Assembly: GCA_945895375.1 (NCBI GenBank)
Contig: CAMDEE010000001.1
Span: 62,001 to 126,000 of the forward strand
Reading direction: 5' to 3'
Origin: Auritidibacter sp. Marseille-P8566
GTDB lineage: Bacteria; Actinomycetota; Actinomycetes; Actinomycetales; Microbacteriaceae
DNA length: 64,000 nt
The position numbers were made by a program, and so were the translations under genes. Under the pieces are notes generated by a model that was not told the origin of the DNA, ran no database searches, and worked only from the letters and a program-made list of their open reading frames with translations. The first letter of the stretch is position 1, and the number at the start of each line of letters is the position of its first letter. Positions 34,013 through 43,499 of the stretch are shown piece after piece.

Positions 34013-35068
34013 ATGTCCAACAACAAGAGCAAGACTATAGGCGATGTGGCAGAAGCTGCGGGAGTATCCCCTGCTACTGTCTCTAGAGCTCTAGCTGGCT
34101 ATGGTCGAATTAGTAAAGAAACTGTTGAGCATGTTAGAGCAGTTGCTGAAAGCATTGGCTACAGACCTAATGCACTAGCAGTTGCTATGCGTGCTGGTAA
34201 AACTAAGACCATTGGTCTTGTCATTATTTCGGATTTCACTAATGCATTCTTTGATCGTGCTACTAAATCGATTATTGACAGGGCTCAGGAACTTGGCTTT
34301 AGGGTTCTAATCCAACACAGCGATGAAGATGTTTCTGTTGAAAGAGTTGCGATTGATACCATGCTGCAGCACCAGGTTGACGGAATCATTCTTGTTCCTG
34401 CATCAACCACCAAGCATTCACATCTAACTTCGAAGAAATTGAATGGCAAGCCAGTAGTAATCATTGACCGCAAACTGGATGTTCGTCGCTACACGACTGT
34501 TACTACTGGTGATGAGGTGGCTGCTAAAGAAGCTGTTTTGTATGCAGCAGAAAAAGGTCATAAGAATCTAGGATTCTTGATTGCCGTTCCTGGAATCACT
34601 GGTCTCAGTACTGGTCAACCTGAGATACCAATTACTTCTGTTCAGGAGCGTGTTGATGGTTTTGCTCAAGGAGTGAAACGTTCTAAAGCAACAAGTGTGT
34701 GGGTTTACTGCGAAGACAAGGAAGACGTTTCTGAGTCAGCGGTTGAAAAGTTACTTGACTCCCCTAAAGCTCCAACAGTGATCTTCACATCAAACAACGA
34801 CATGCTGCTCGCAGTTCTAAAGGTTGCTGGAGGGCGAGGGCTCACCGTAGGACAAGACCTGTCTGTAGTCAGCTTTGACGATAGTCCGTGGGCTGCTGCC
34901 ATGGTTCCAGGTATTACCGTCATCGCTAGACCAGTTGAAGAACTTGGTCACATAGCCGTTACTGAACTCGTTGAAGCTATTGAAGGTAATACCAAAACCA
35001 AGGAGATAGTGTTGCCTGCTAGCCTTATCAAACGAGGTTCGGTAGCCAACCTGTCTAAGGCTAAATAG
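34013..35068 (+). CDS. LacI-family transcriptional regulator
   Basis: The 351-residue repressor has the N-terminal LacI helix-turn-helix TIGDVAEAAGVSPATVSRAL and hinge region YRPNALAVAMRAGKT, then a periplasmic-binding-like effector domain (about 65-345) with KTIGLVI and the VSFDDSPWAAAMVPGITVI region. AAGGTG precedes ATG. It starts 36 bases before the CotH gene, so they may be co-transcribed. The effector is unknown. Confidence 0.93.
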   Translation: MSNNKSKTIGDVAEAAGVSPATVSRALAGYGRISKETVEHVRAVAESIGYRPNALAVAMRAGKTKTIGLVIISDFTNAFFDRATKSIIDRAQELGFRVLIQHSDEDVSVERVAIDTMLQHQVDGIILVPASTTKHSHLTSKKLNGKPVVIIDRKLDVRRYTTVTTGDEVAAKEAVLYAAEKGHKNLGFLIAVPGITGLSTGQPEIPITSVQERVDGFAQGVKRSKATSVWVYCEDKEDVSESAVEKLLDSPKAPTVIFTSNNDMLLAVLKVAGGRGLTVGQDLSVVSFDDSPWAAAMVPGITVIARPVEELGHIAVTELVEAIEGNTKTKEIVLPASLIKRGSVANLSKAK

Positions 35069-35103
35069 ACTTAAACTCACCCTCCATCTTCGAAGGATGA
35101 GTT

Positions 35104-37401
35104 ATGAGAATCGGTTTCAGAAAGCCTCTGCTTTCAACGCTTCTCGTGCTCGCTTTGGCGGTTAGCGCAACACCAAGTACTGCCCTTGCTCAACCGGTTT
35201 CAGGTATCAGCACAACCATCTATAACGAAGGAACCGATGTAGCTGCTCCTTTTTATAACCCTGTTGTGGTTTCAAATATCAACCTAACTCTTCCTCAGCA
35301 ATCGGTTGACACTCTAAACAACGATCCGTTCACGAAGGTCTATCAAACAGCCAACATCAGAATCACGACAGCAGATGGAGTCATTACAACCCTGAACAAC
35401 ATTGGAGTGAGACTAAAGGGTCAAGCATCTAGAACCAACCTTTACGGCAAAGCTCCGCTCAAGTTGAAGTTTGATGCTTTCGTCAAAGGTCAGAAGTTTA
35501 TGGGGCTTACCCGCATGACTCTAAACAGCATGATTCAAGATCCATCTTTCATTCGCGAAGACGCCGCTTACAGAATCTATCGGGCCATGGGATTAGTTGC
35601 TCCTAGAACTACTTACTCATGGGTCACTCTTAATAATGCTGACTTCGGTTTATACATGAATGTTGAATCTATCGATTCGCAGATGCTTAAGCGCTGGCTC
35701 AACCCTGTTCACCTTTATAGTTCCGACTGTTATTTAGCTGATCTCACTTACTACCAGCGTGATTGTTTTGATACGAACTACGGAGATAACGACAGAACAA
35801 ACTTCAATGCCGCAGTTGCAGTGTCTGTTCTTGATGGAGCAACTTGGTGGACTGAAGTAAACAAAGTTGCGCACATGGATCAAATCATCAACCTCATGGC
35901 AACTGATCTCTACACATCTAACTGGGATGGCTATACAGATGTTGTTCAAAACAACTACTACATCGTCTTTGATGACACAGGAAAACTAAGAATCATTCCA
36001 TGGGGTCAAGATCAAGCCTTCCCAATGCAGGAAGATGCTCAATTAGATTTCCTTGGACGTGGTCCTGCTTTTAGAGACTTTGGTAACCAGGAACGTAGCG
36101 TCATGCTTCGTAAGTGCGTTGCCTATGCCCCTTGCCAATCACAGTTAGTAAAAGCTCAGGTTGCTGTTAAAGACAAGGTGGCAACCTTGAACATTCCTGG
36201 CTTCAAGAACAAGGTTGCCTCGGTTATCAACAACGCATACATTTCGAAAGAAACCAGATCTAATCCTGATGTTTCTTCTGCTGCTTATTGGCAGAACTGG
36301 TTAGACCAATTCTTCCCAATGAGAACCGCTGCTCTAACTGCATTCCTAAACACTCGTAACCCAGAAGCCCCTGCTCTAAGCATGAATGGGCCAAGCACTA
36401 TTGGCAGCACCTTAGTTGCAGAAGCATCAACCTGGGATTACACAGCAACACTAAGTTACCAGTGGTTGAGAAACGGTCAGTCGATTAGTAATGCAACAGG
36501 AACTTCCTACGTAACTACACTTGCGGACGCGAATACTTTGATCTCTGTAAGAGTTAGGGCCAACAAAACCTCTAAGACTCCAGCAACTAGCACTTCAATT
36601 GCTGTCTTAGTAAATAACCCTCGATTACCATCTGCGTCTCTCACCGGAGAAGCAAGAGTTGGTGTTCCTCTCGTTGGTGGACCATTAGCAGATAGCACTG
36701 CAACAGTTACATACAAATGGTTTATTGACGGCAGTGCTATTTCAGGTGCAACTGGGTCAACCTATACTCCGCTTCCTGAAGATAACAAGAAATCCATTAG
36801 CTTGCTAACGACAGTAACTCAAATTGGTTACACAGTAGCTGTCTCATCTAGTCCAGCAAAGATTGTTGAGAGTGGAATAATCGCTAAGCCAACTGTTTCA
36901 GTTCTAGGCACAGCTAAGACAGGCTCGAAACTATCTGCTCAAGTTGCTGTAACTGCCCCTAACAGCGCGAGCTATCAGTGGCTTAGAAACGGCAAGGCGA
37001 TAAGTGGCGGTACCAAATCTACTTACACTCTTACCTCTGCTGATTACAAAACTTCGATTGCTCTTCGAGTAACTCTTAGCCGAGTGGGTTATGAAAACGC
37101 TGTGACTACTTCAAATGCTGTGAAAGTGACTTTGGGTGAATTACTCAAGACATCTGAACCAGTTCTTTCAGGCACTCCTCGAGTCAACAGCACCATCACC
37201 GCTCGCATTGGATCTTGGGATAGTGGTGTAAAACTCAGTTACCAGTGGCTTCGTGATGGAGTAAACATTCCAAATGCAACTAGAACTAGTTACCGACTAA
37301 CTATCAAAGATAGAAAAGCGGAGCTAACTCTTCGTGTCCGTGCAACAAAGACAGGCTTTGAAACGGTCACTATTGATTCAAGAACTGTTATCGGTAGATA
37401 A
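35104..37401 (+). CDS. Secreted CotH-like kinase with Ig-like C-terminal modules
   Basis: The 765-residue protein has a signal peptide (1-29, ending ALA), a CotH domain (about 50-370) and Ig-like modules (about 430-765). The CotH part has RLKGQASR, FMGLTRMTLNSMIQDPSFIREDAAYRIYR, YMNVESID and the catalytic-like DLYTSNWDGYTDVVQNNYYI and IPWGQDQAF segments. CotH-type proteins are atypical secreted protein kinases; the family can also modify spore-coat or surface proteins. The Ig-like modules contain the YQWLRNGxxI motif and resemble the C-terminus of the 1051-residue protein. Targets unknown. Confidence 0.9.
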   Translation: MRIGFRKPLLSTLLVLALAVSATPSTALAQPVSGISTTIYNEGTDVAAPFYNPVVVSNINLTLPQQSVDTLNNDPFTKVYQTANIRITTADGVITTLNNIGVRLKGQASRTNLYGKAPLKLKFDAFVKGQKFMGLTRMTLNSMIQDPSFIREDAAYRIYRAMGLVAPRTTYSWVTLNNADFGLYMNVESIDSQMLKRWLNPVHLYSSDCYLADLTYYQRDCFDTNYGDNDRTNFNAAVAVSVLDGATWWTEVNKVAHMDQIINLMATDLYTSNWDGYTDVVQNNYYIVFDDTGKLRIIPWGQDQAFPMQEDAQLDFLGRGPAFRDFGNQERSVMLRKCVAYAPCQSQLVKAQVAVKDKVATLNIPGFKNKVASVINNAYISKETRSNPDVSSAAYWQNWLDQFFPMRTAALTAFLNTRNPEAPALSMNGPSTIGSTLVAEASTWDYTATLSYQWLRNGQSISNATGTSYVTTLADANTLISVRVRANKTSKTPATSTSIAVLVNNPRLPSASLTGEARVGVPLVGGPLADSTATVTYKWFIDGSAISGATGSTYTPLPEDNKKSISLLTTVTQIGYTVAVSSSPAKIVESGIIAKPTVSVLGTAKTGSKLSAQVAVTAPNSASYQWLRNGKAISGGTKSTYTLTSADYKTSIALRVTLSRVGYENAVTTSNAVKVTLGELLKTSEPVLSGTPRVNSTITARIGSWDSGVKLSYQWLRDGVNIPNATRTSYRLTIKDRKAELTLRVRATKTGFETVTIDSRTVIGR

Positions 37402-37404
37402 TTC

Positions 37405-37814
37405 CTAGAAGACCGTTGCAAACCCTTCAACTTGAATACCCGTGTTCTCTAAGTAAAGAAGTGCTGCCGTGAAAGTAACGAGCGATGTTGAACCATAGTG
37501 AGCTGCGAAAGCTCCCCGATCATCAACAGAGAGCGCTTTCACTCTTGCTAAGACATAGAAAGCAATAACCGGAATTGTTACACCGAGAGCTAGTGTCACA
37601 GTTGCTCCTGGTAAGAAACTCTCTAGAGTTACACCCTTGAGTGAGTGTCCTCCTTTAACACCATTCCCAGTAAGAGATAAACAGACATGAACTGATAAAC
37701 CGGTTCAGGAATTCTAATGTCGCTCTTTCGACGAGCCGCTAAGAAGCCGAGTAAGAAGCAGAGCGCAACAACAGATGTTAGGTTATCTTGCGCGATTGAC
37801 CAGTCGATTTCCAT
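37405..37814 (-). pseudogene. sbtA: Frameshifted and truncated SbtA-type bicarbonate transporter
   Basis: The N-terminal frame (start ATG 37814) ends at a stop by 37629 after VYLLLGMVLKE; the continuation in another frame runs KGGHSLKGVTLESFLPGATV through FAAHYGSTSLVTFTAALLYL. Joined, they match the N-terminal membrane region of sodium-dependent bicarbonate transporters. The break sits in an A-run near 37654-37656 where one missing base explains the shift. The gene also stops after about 136 codons, less than half the usual 300+. The cut end abuts the CotH stop. Non-functional. Confidence 0.85.
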
Positions 37815-37845
37815 GTCTACTTCCTTCTATGATTTCTCTTCAAAA

Positions 37846-37885
37846 AATACCTGAAATAAATTGCAGGTATTGGTTTACAGGTATT
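37846..37885. promoter_or_regulatory. Operator sites between sbtA pseudogene and divergent winged-helix gene
   Basis: AATACCTG at 37846-37853 is the exact reverse complement of CAGGTATT at 37864-37871, which recurs at 37878-37885. Three copies of an 8-base half-site lie in the divergent intergenic region, consistent with binding by the adjacent regulator. Confidence 0.65.
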
Positions 37886-37893
37886 GTTTACCT

Positions 37894-38181
37894 ATGGTTA
37901 ATCAAGTAAATCCAAGAGAATGGACTTTTCTGTCGAATCACGGTCATGTTCTTGTTCACCTTAACCGCTACCCTGACTCACTTGTCAAGGAGATCGCTGA
38001 AGAGATTGGTATTACGGAAAGAAGCACTCAACTAATCTTGGCTGATCTGCAAGCTGCTGGTTATGTTGAAATTGAAAAGTTAGGCCGTAGGAATCACTAC
38101 CGTGTTAACCCAAAGGGTAAGTTTCGTCACCGAGCTGAAAAGAGCAAGCCGATTGGCTTGCTGCTAAAAATCTTTAGCTAG
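37894..38181 (+). CDS. Winged-helix transcriptional regulator
   Basis: The 95-residue protein has the winged-helix pattern NHGHVLVHLNRYPDSLVKEI, then ITERSTQLILADLQAAGYVEIEKLGRRNHYRVN. ATG 37894 is chosen over TTG 37861; neither has a clear ribosome site. It is divergent from the sbtA pseudogene with repeated CAGGTATT sites between, so it probably controlled that gene (inference). The reading frame is intact. It overlaps the end of the VOC gene by 4 bases. Confidence 0.82.
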   Translation: MVNQVNPREWTFLSNHGHVLVHLNRYPDSLVKEIAEEIGITERSTQLILADLQAAGYVEIEKLGRRNHYRVNPKGKFRHRAEKSKPIGLLLKIFS

Positions 38182-38528
38182 TAACTTTCTCTGACCTGGA
38201 TGATGTTGCCATCAGGATCATTACCATCAGCGTAAGTCCAGTTATTGTGTTCCATAACCTCAGACTTGATCCTGCCACCAGTTCTTCCAGCTGCAAGCCT
38301 TGCTTTATCAATGCTTTGAACTTCAAACACTGGCTTGATTGGATTGTCTTCGCCCATGGTGGGCTCTGATCTGTATTGTTCTGGCAATAGATGAATCAGC
38401 ACTTCATTACCAAGCCCTTGGGCGCTAGCGAAATCAGTTGAACGATAAGGGGCCTTGTCATCAAACAGAGCTGCGTAGAAGTTAACTGATCGTTCTAAAT
38501 CTGAAACCCACAACACAACTGTTGACAT
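38178..38528 (-). CDS. VOC (glyoxalase/bleomycin-resistance-like) protein
   Basis: The 116-residue single-domain VOC protein contains VLWVSDLERSVNFYAALFD and the closing YADGNDPDGNIIQV. Metal ligands are plausible but not certain. Members are dioxygenases, isomerases or binding proteins; no substrate can be assigned. It ends 3 bases after the sdaA stop region in the same direction, so they may form an operon. Confidence 0.88.
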   Translation of the reverse strand: MSTVVLWVSDLERSVNFYAALFDDKAPYRSTDFASAQGLGNEVLIHLLPEQYRSEPTMGEDNPIKPVFEVQSIDKARLAAGRTGGRIKSEVMEHNNWTYADGNDPDGNIIQVRESY

Positions 38529-38531
38529 TAA

Positions 38532-39887
38532 CTAACACTCCACTACGTTTACGGCTAAACCTCCAAGTGAGGTTTCCTTATACTTGCTAGACATATCTAA
38601 CCCTGTCTGACGCATAGTTTCAATCACAGTGTCCAAGGATATCTTGTGACTACCATCACCTAAGAGTGAAAGCCTAACTGCTGACACTGCAGTACCTGAG
38701 GCAATAGCGTTTCTTTCAATACATGGCATCTGCACGAAACCACCAACTGGATCACAAGTAAGCCCTAGGTTATGTTCCATGGCTATCTCAGCTGCATTCT
38801 CAATCTGAGGAACAGAGCCACCCAGAACAGCTGCAAGACCTGCAGCTGCCATAGAACAAGCAGAGCCCACTTCTCCCTGGCAGCCAGCTTCTGCTCCTGA
38901 GATAGAGGCATTGCGCTTATACAGGGAACCTATGGCTGCTGCTGTTAGTAGATAGTCTCTCGCAATGACGCTCGAGTCGACTCCCTTGAACTTCATAGCC
39001 CAGTAAGCAACTGCAGGAATGATTCCTGCTGCTCCATTAGTTGGAGCAGTAACCACTCTTCGCCCTGACGCATTTTGTTCATTGACGGCAATTGCATAGG
39101 CTTGCAGCCATTCGTTGGAAACTTCGCTTGGATCTTGAACAACAGAAAGCTGCTCAGCCATATCAGCTGCTCGTCTATCAACTGCTAGATAACCAGGCAA
39201 GACTCCCTTGGTCTTCAATCCTTCTTCTATACAGAGCTTCATTGCATTCCAGATAGCTTCTAGTTTGCTAACTAGTTGCTCTTCACCATGCAGAGCAATT
39301 TCGTTAGCAAAAGCAATCTCAGCAATTGTTTTGTTTTCCTTCAAGCAGATTTCTAGTAGCTGATCTGCACTAATGAATGGGTAAGGAACTTCGCCTCTTG
39401 TTGGTTTTGAAATGGGGTGGTCAGCTTCAACGAATCCCCCACCAACAGAGTAATAAGTCTGTTCAACTAATGCTTCTTGGTTCTCATCAAGAGCAGAGAA
39501 CCGTAAACCATTCGAATGCTTAGGCAAACGAATTAGTGGTTGAAAACTAAAGTCTTTCTCTTCGAATGAAATCTTGTGATTCAAGATGGCGATTGAAGAG
39601 GTGTTGATTGCTTTATCCCAAGAAACAAGAACATCATCCGGATTACAAGTTTCTGGTGTTTGACCATTTAGTCCAGCAACGATTGCATTGGTTGTTCCAT
39701 GGCCTGGCCCGGTTGCACCGAGAGACCCGAATAGTTTGACGCTGACTCTATGAGTTTGCGTTAGCTTACCTTCAGCATTAACTGCTTCAGCAAAGAGCAA
39801 CGCTGCTCTCATAGGTCCTACCGTATGTGAACTCGAAGGTCCGATTCCGATAGTGAATAAATCTAGCGCCGAGATGTAATCTGGCAT
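38532..39887 (-). CDS. sdaA: L-serine ammonia-lyase (serine dehydratase)
   Basis: Converts L-serine to pyruvate and ammonia using a [4Fe-4S] cluster. The 451-residue single-chain protein carries [16 protein letters not shown] near the N-terminus and the cluster cysteines in [20 protein letters not shown] and [15 protein letters not shown]. This is the fused alpha-beta form found in most actinobacteria. It is in the same direction as the VOC gene. Confidence 0.96.
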   Translation of the reverse strand: MPDYISALDLFTIGIGPSSSHTVGPMRAALLFAEAVNAEGKLTQTHRVSVKLFGSLGATGPGHGTTNAIVAGLNGQTPETCNPDDVLVSWDKAINTSSIAILNHKISFEEKDFSFQPLIRLPKHSNGLRFSALDENQEALVEQTYYSVGGGFVEADHPISKPTRGEVPYPFISADQLLEICLKENKTIAEIAFANEIALHGEEQLVSKLEAIWNAMKLCIEEGLKTKGVLPGYLAVDRRAADMAEQLSVVQDPSEVSNEWLQAYAIAVNEQNASGRRVVTAPTNGAAGIIPAVAYWAMKFKGVDSSVIARDYLLTAAAIGSLYKRNASISGAEAGCQGEVGSACSMAAAGLAAVLGGSVPQIENAAEIAMEHNLGLTCDPVGGFVQMPCIERNAIASGTAVSAVRLSLLGDGSHKISLDTVIETMRQTGLDMSSKYKETSLGGLAVNVVEC

Positions 39888-39921
39888 GTTTTAAGACTAA
39901 CCAGATTCAACTACTAAATTG

Positions 39922-41175
39922 TTATTTAGAGCAGGTAGTTGTAGAAGCGTTAGTTCCCTGAGCCCAGTCCGGAAGCGGTGTAATTGTTGGAGTCGGAGTT
40001 GGCTTCGGTGTTGGGGTCTTAGTTGGAGTAGCACCTGGCTTAGTAGTTGCTGAAGGCTTTGGCGTTGGTGCTAGTTCTGAGCCAACACCGGTGTTGTTTA
40101 CTTCACCTAATACAAGAGGCTGATCGTTCTTCATCAAGTCAAATAGAACTTGAGCTTTCTCATAGTCAGGCTTCACTCTTCCTTGAAGTGGTGCAGGTAA
40201 GCCGTAGACGGATGGCAGCTGCAAGAAGGTGATGTTCTTCATTGGAATATCTTTTAGTGCGTTAGCAACACCCATAAGCGCAGTTGGAGTTGAAAGAGTC
40301 TTACTAATGGTCATGTTTCTAGCTGCTGCTTGAGCAAGGCTGTATAGCGCAACTGGGTTATTCAAAATGTCTTTGCTCTTTAGTTTTCTAACTAGAGAGG
40401 TTAGGTATACCTGCTGGTTGCTAATGCGACCTAGGTCTGATCCATCACCAACACCGTGTCTGGTTCTTAGGAACTGAAGAGCCTGCACACCCTGAAGAGT
40501 GTGCATACCCTTCTTTAGGTAAGTGTTGGTGTATTCGTCTTCGATGTCATTAGCAACACAAACTTCAACTCCACCAACAGCATTAGAAAGTTCAATAACA
40601 CCAGCGAAGTCAACCATCGCTAGGTAAGGAATGTTCAAACCTGTTAGAAGTTCAACAGTTAGCAGTGTGCAACCAGGCCCACCATTAGAAATAGTTGCGT
40701 TGATCTGTCCGAGTGATTGTGGAAGGTAGCCAGGTCCGCCAGAAGTACTCGGACAAGCTGGCCACGGAATCATCGTGTCTCTAGGGAAAGAAAGCGCAAC
40801 TGCATTCTTTCTGTCTGCTGCGATGTGCAAAAGAATAATTACATCGGCAAGAACACCGCCGGTGTCACCGAATGCTGAGTTACCTGCACCTTGTCTTGTA
40901 TCGCTACCAATGAGAAGAATGTCGATAGGTCCATCAATTGGTGGGATAACTCGTTCCTTGCCATCCTGTGCAGGAACATCGATCTGGCGTCGACTTAGTT
41001 CTTCCGAAAGTTGAATGGCTGAAACAGTCGTCACTGTGAGAGTTGAGACAAGAACTACAACAAGAGCTTTACCTAGAACGCCGAGAATGGTTCTGGATCG
41101 ACCAGCAGCGTGAATGTTGCCGTGACGAGCAACAGCGCGATCACGCTTTACTTGCTTCTTAGACTTCTCAGACAA
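39922..41175 (-). CDS. LytR-CpsA-Psr (LCP) family wall-polymer ligase
   Basis: The 417-residue membrane-anchored enzyme has a basic N-terminus, one membrane helix (about 27-52), then an LCP domain: DILLIGSDTRQG, ALSFPRDTM, and LGRISNQQVYLTSLV with conserved arginines for polyprenyl-phosphate. The C-terminal tail (about 370-417) is Thr/Pro/Lys-rich low complexity. LCP proteins attach teichoic acids, arabinogalactan or other glycans to peptidoglycan. It lies upstream of tRNA-Ser(TGA) on the same strand. Confidence 0.92.
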   Translation of the reverse strand: MSEKSKKQVKRDRAVARHGNIHAAGRSRTILGVLGKALVVVLVSTLTVTTVSAIQLSEELSRRQIDVPAQDGKERVIPPIDGPIDILLIGSDTRQGAGNSAFGDTGGVLADVIILLHIAADRKNAVALSFPRDTMIPWPACPSTSGGPGYLPQSLGQINATISNGGPGCTLLTVELLTGLNIPYLAMVDFAGVIELSNAVGGVEVCVANDIEDEYTNTYLKKGMHTLQGVQALQFLRTRHGVGDGSDLGRISNQQVYLTSLVRKLKSKDILNNPVALYSLAQAAARNMTISKTLSTPTALMGVANALKDIPMKNITFLQLPSVYGLPAPLQGRVKPDYEKAQVLFDLMKNDQPLVLGEVNNTGVGSELAPTPKPSATTKPGATPTKTPTPKPTPTPTITPLPDWAQGTNASTTTCSK

Positions 41176-41223
41176 TTCGTGAACCCCTTTTGTGAGTTGG
41201 CTTGAGTCTTAGTTAGACAAAAC

Positions 41224-41311
41224 TGGCGGAGGCCGTGGGATTCGAACCCACGGAACCTTTCAGTTCACTAGTTTTCAAGACTAGCTCCTTCGGCCGCTCG
41301 GACAGACCTCC
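41224..41311 (-). tRNA. tRNA-Ser (anticodon TGA)
   Basis: Class II tRNA of 88 bases with encoded CCA. Acceptor GGAGGTC/GGCCTCC (one T-G pair), anticodon stem-loop CTAGTCTTGAAAACTAG with loop CTTGAAA, and T-arm GTGGGTTCGAATCCCAC. Confidence 0.97.
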
Positions 41312-41378
41312 GTTGGATAGTCTAACCAATTCTCGGTAGTTATAAAAGTACGCCTTGAACCTGCGTTAGGGCTGTGAA

Positions 41379-42209
41379 CTAGCTTTGAGAATAGATAATG
41401 CCCTCAAGGCCAGATAAAACCTTGGCAACACCGTGTTCTTCAACTGCAGCAGTGACTATTTGAGCGGCTTGTTTCACTTCATCAGGACCCTGTCCCATGG
41501 CAAAAGATAGGCCTCCGCCTTCATTTGCCCACTCAAACATCGATATATCGTTTCGACCATCACCGATGGTGATCACTCTATTTCTTGGCACATTCAGTGC
41601 TTTTCTTCTCTGTTCTAAAGCACTTGCCTTAGTAACACCTTGTGGAGAGATGTCTAACCAAGCTGTGTAGCCAATGGCATATGACACAGAGTGCAATCCA
41701 ACTGATTCAACTATTTCTAAGAAGTCATTTACGTTTTGCTCAGGAGATAACACAACAACTCTGCTTACTTCACCGTGCATAAGTTGATCCAGAGGAGTCT
41801 CGATGTTCTCTGCACCTAGGGCATATGCAGGAAATGGTTTATGGAATCTGTATGTACCATCAACATCTTCAACAGCGAAGTGAGCTTCTGGAAGTTTTTC
41901 AATTAGCTGACTTAAGACAGGTGCTGGATCAAACCCAATCACTTCTCTAACTAAATAGCCTTTGTCATCATCGCTGTCTATCTCAATAGTCACAGCTCCG
42001 TTAGAACAAACAACGTGTCCTGAATCTATACCTATATCTTGAACAACCGGAATTGCGTTAGCGGCTGCTCTACCGGTTGCAACAACAACATGGTGCCCTA
42101 GTTCACGAACACGAACAACTTCTCGAATAACTTCAGGAGCAAGATAGCCATCATCATGAACCAGAGTGCCATCAATGTCGATGGCAATCAGCCAAGGTTC
42201 GAAGCTCAA
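41379..42209 (-). CDS. HAD-superfamily phosphatase, Cof type
   Basis: The 276-residue enzyme has motif I IAIDIDGTLVHDD with nucleophile Asp, motif II ATGR, and motif IV GDGRNDISMFEWA with metal-binding aspartates and the cap characteristic of Cof-type (class IIB). These dephosphorylate sugar phosphates, FMN or other small molecules. It begins 4 bases after the serS stop region, as last gene of the pheA-serS-HAD run. Confidence 0.92.
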   Translation of the reverse strand: MSFEPWLIAIDIDGTLVHDDGYLAPEVIREVVRVRELGHHVVVATGRAAANAIPVVQDIGIDSGHVVCSNGAVTIEIDSDDDKGYLVREVIGFDPAPVLSQLIEKLPEAHFAVEDVDGTYRFHKPFPAYALGAENIETPLDQLMHGEVSRVVVLSPEQNVNDFLEIVESVGLHSVSYAIGYTAWLDISPQGVTKASALEQRRKALNVPRNRVITIGDGRNDISMFEWANEGGGLSFAMGQGPDEVKQAAQIVTAAVEEHGVAKVLSGLEGIIYSQS

Positions 42210-42212
42210 CGC

Positions 42213-43484
42213 TTAGCTCTTCTTCACTGGTGAGATTACTTCAGCACCACCGAGGTAAGGCCTCAGTGCTACTGGAATACGAACTGAGCCATCAGCTTGC
42301 TGGTGATTCTCTAGGATAGCCACCAACCATCTAGTAGTTGCCAGGGTTCCGTTGAGGGTAGCGGCAATAGCGGTCTTACCGTCTTCTTTTCTGTATCGAA
42401 CGTTTAGGCGTCTGGCTTGGTATGTAGTGCAGTTAGAGGTTGAAGTAAGTTCACGGTAAGTCTCTTGGGATGGAACCCATGCCTCAGCATCGAACTTACG
42501 GGCAGCACTAGAACCTAGATCTCCTGCTGCTGTATCAATAACACGGTAAGGAAGTTCACACTTCTTTAGCATCTCTTCTTGCCAAGCTAGAAGCTTTGCA
42601 TGCTCTTCATCTGCTTGCTCAGGAGTGACATAAGAGAACATCTCTAGTTTGTTGAACTGGTGAACGCGAAGAATACCTTTGGTATCTTTACCGTGGCTAC
42701 CTGCTTCTCTTCTGTAACAGGTTGACCATCCTGCATATCTCTTTGGTCCGTCAGTTAGATCAATGATTTCATTGCTGTGATATCCAGCAAGAGCAACTTC
42801 ACTTGTTCCAGTTAGATATAGATCATCTGCAGGTAAGTAATAGATTTCATCTGAGTGCTCACCAAGGAATCCTGTTCCTGCCATCACTTCTGGTTTAACA
42901 AGTGTTGGAGTAATAAGTGCTGTGAAGTTTGCATTAGCTGCTTGATCTAGTGCAAGGTTCATCAAAGCAAGTTCTAATCTTGCTCCCCAACCCTTTAGGA
43001 AATAGAACCTTGAACCAGAAATCTTTACACCACGTTCAATGTCAATCACATCTAGGAGTTCACCTAGTTCAGTGTGATCTCTTGGTGTGAAGTCAAATGT
43101 TGGTTTAGTACCTTCTTCACGAATTACAACAAAATCATCTTCGCCACCAACTGGAACACCTTCGGTAACTACGTTCTCAATCTTTAGAACAATAGTGTTC
43201 AATTCATTCTGAAAATCAGCTGCCCTTTGCTCAGCAGCTTTTACTCCAGCAGCTAGTTCTTGACCTTCAGCAATTAGTTTGGTTCTCTCCTCAGGAGAAG
43301 CCCCTGCAACAAGTTTTGCCTTAGCGTTTTGTTCTGCTCTTAGGTTTTCGAATTCAGCTTGAGCTTTACGCCAGTTATCATCTGCCTTGGCAGCTTGGTC
43401 GACAAGATCTTCACTTGCCCCTCTAGCTTTTTGTGAAGCTTTGATGGCTGCAGGATTCTCTCTGAGCAGGTTGACATCAATCAT
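42213..43484 (-). CDS. serS: Seryl-tRNA synthetase
   Basis: Charges tRNA-Ser with serine. The 423-residue class II enzyme has the N-terminal coiled-coil arm (about 30-110) that contacts the long variable arm of tRNA-Ser, motif 2 in [22 protein letters not shown] and motif 3 in [18 protein letters not shown]. Start ATG; 16 bases after the pheA stop. Two tRNA-Ser genes lie within the window. Confidence 0.97.
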   Translation of the reverse strand: MIDVNLLRENPAAIKASQKARGASEDLVDQAAKADDNWRKAQAEFENLRAEQNAKAKLVAGASPEERTKLIAEGQELAAGVKAAEQRAADFQNELNTIVLKIENVVTEGVPVGGEDDFVVIREEGTKPTFDFTPRDHTELGELLDVIDIERGVKISGSRFYFLKGWGARLELALMNLALDQAANANFTALITPTLVKPEVMAGTGFLGEHSDEIYYLPADDLYLTGTSEVALAGYHSNEIIDLTDGPKRYAGWSTCYRREAGSHGKDTKGILRVHQFNKLEMFSYVTPEQADEEHAKLLAWQEEMLKKCELPYRVIDTAAGDLGSSAARKFDAEAWVPSQETYRELTSTSNCTTYQARRLNVRYRKEDGKTAIAATLNGTLATTRWLVAILENHQQADGSVRIPVALRPYLGGAEVISPVKKS

Positions 43485-43499
43485 TATTAAAGGTTACCT

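Noticed and set aside
37405-37814. Two separate small membrane proteins
   Set aside because: The two short frames read continuously across one frameshift as a single SbtA N-terminal region; neither makes a sensible protein alone.
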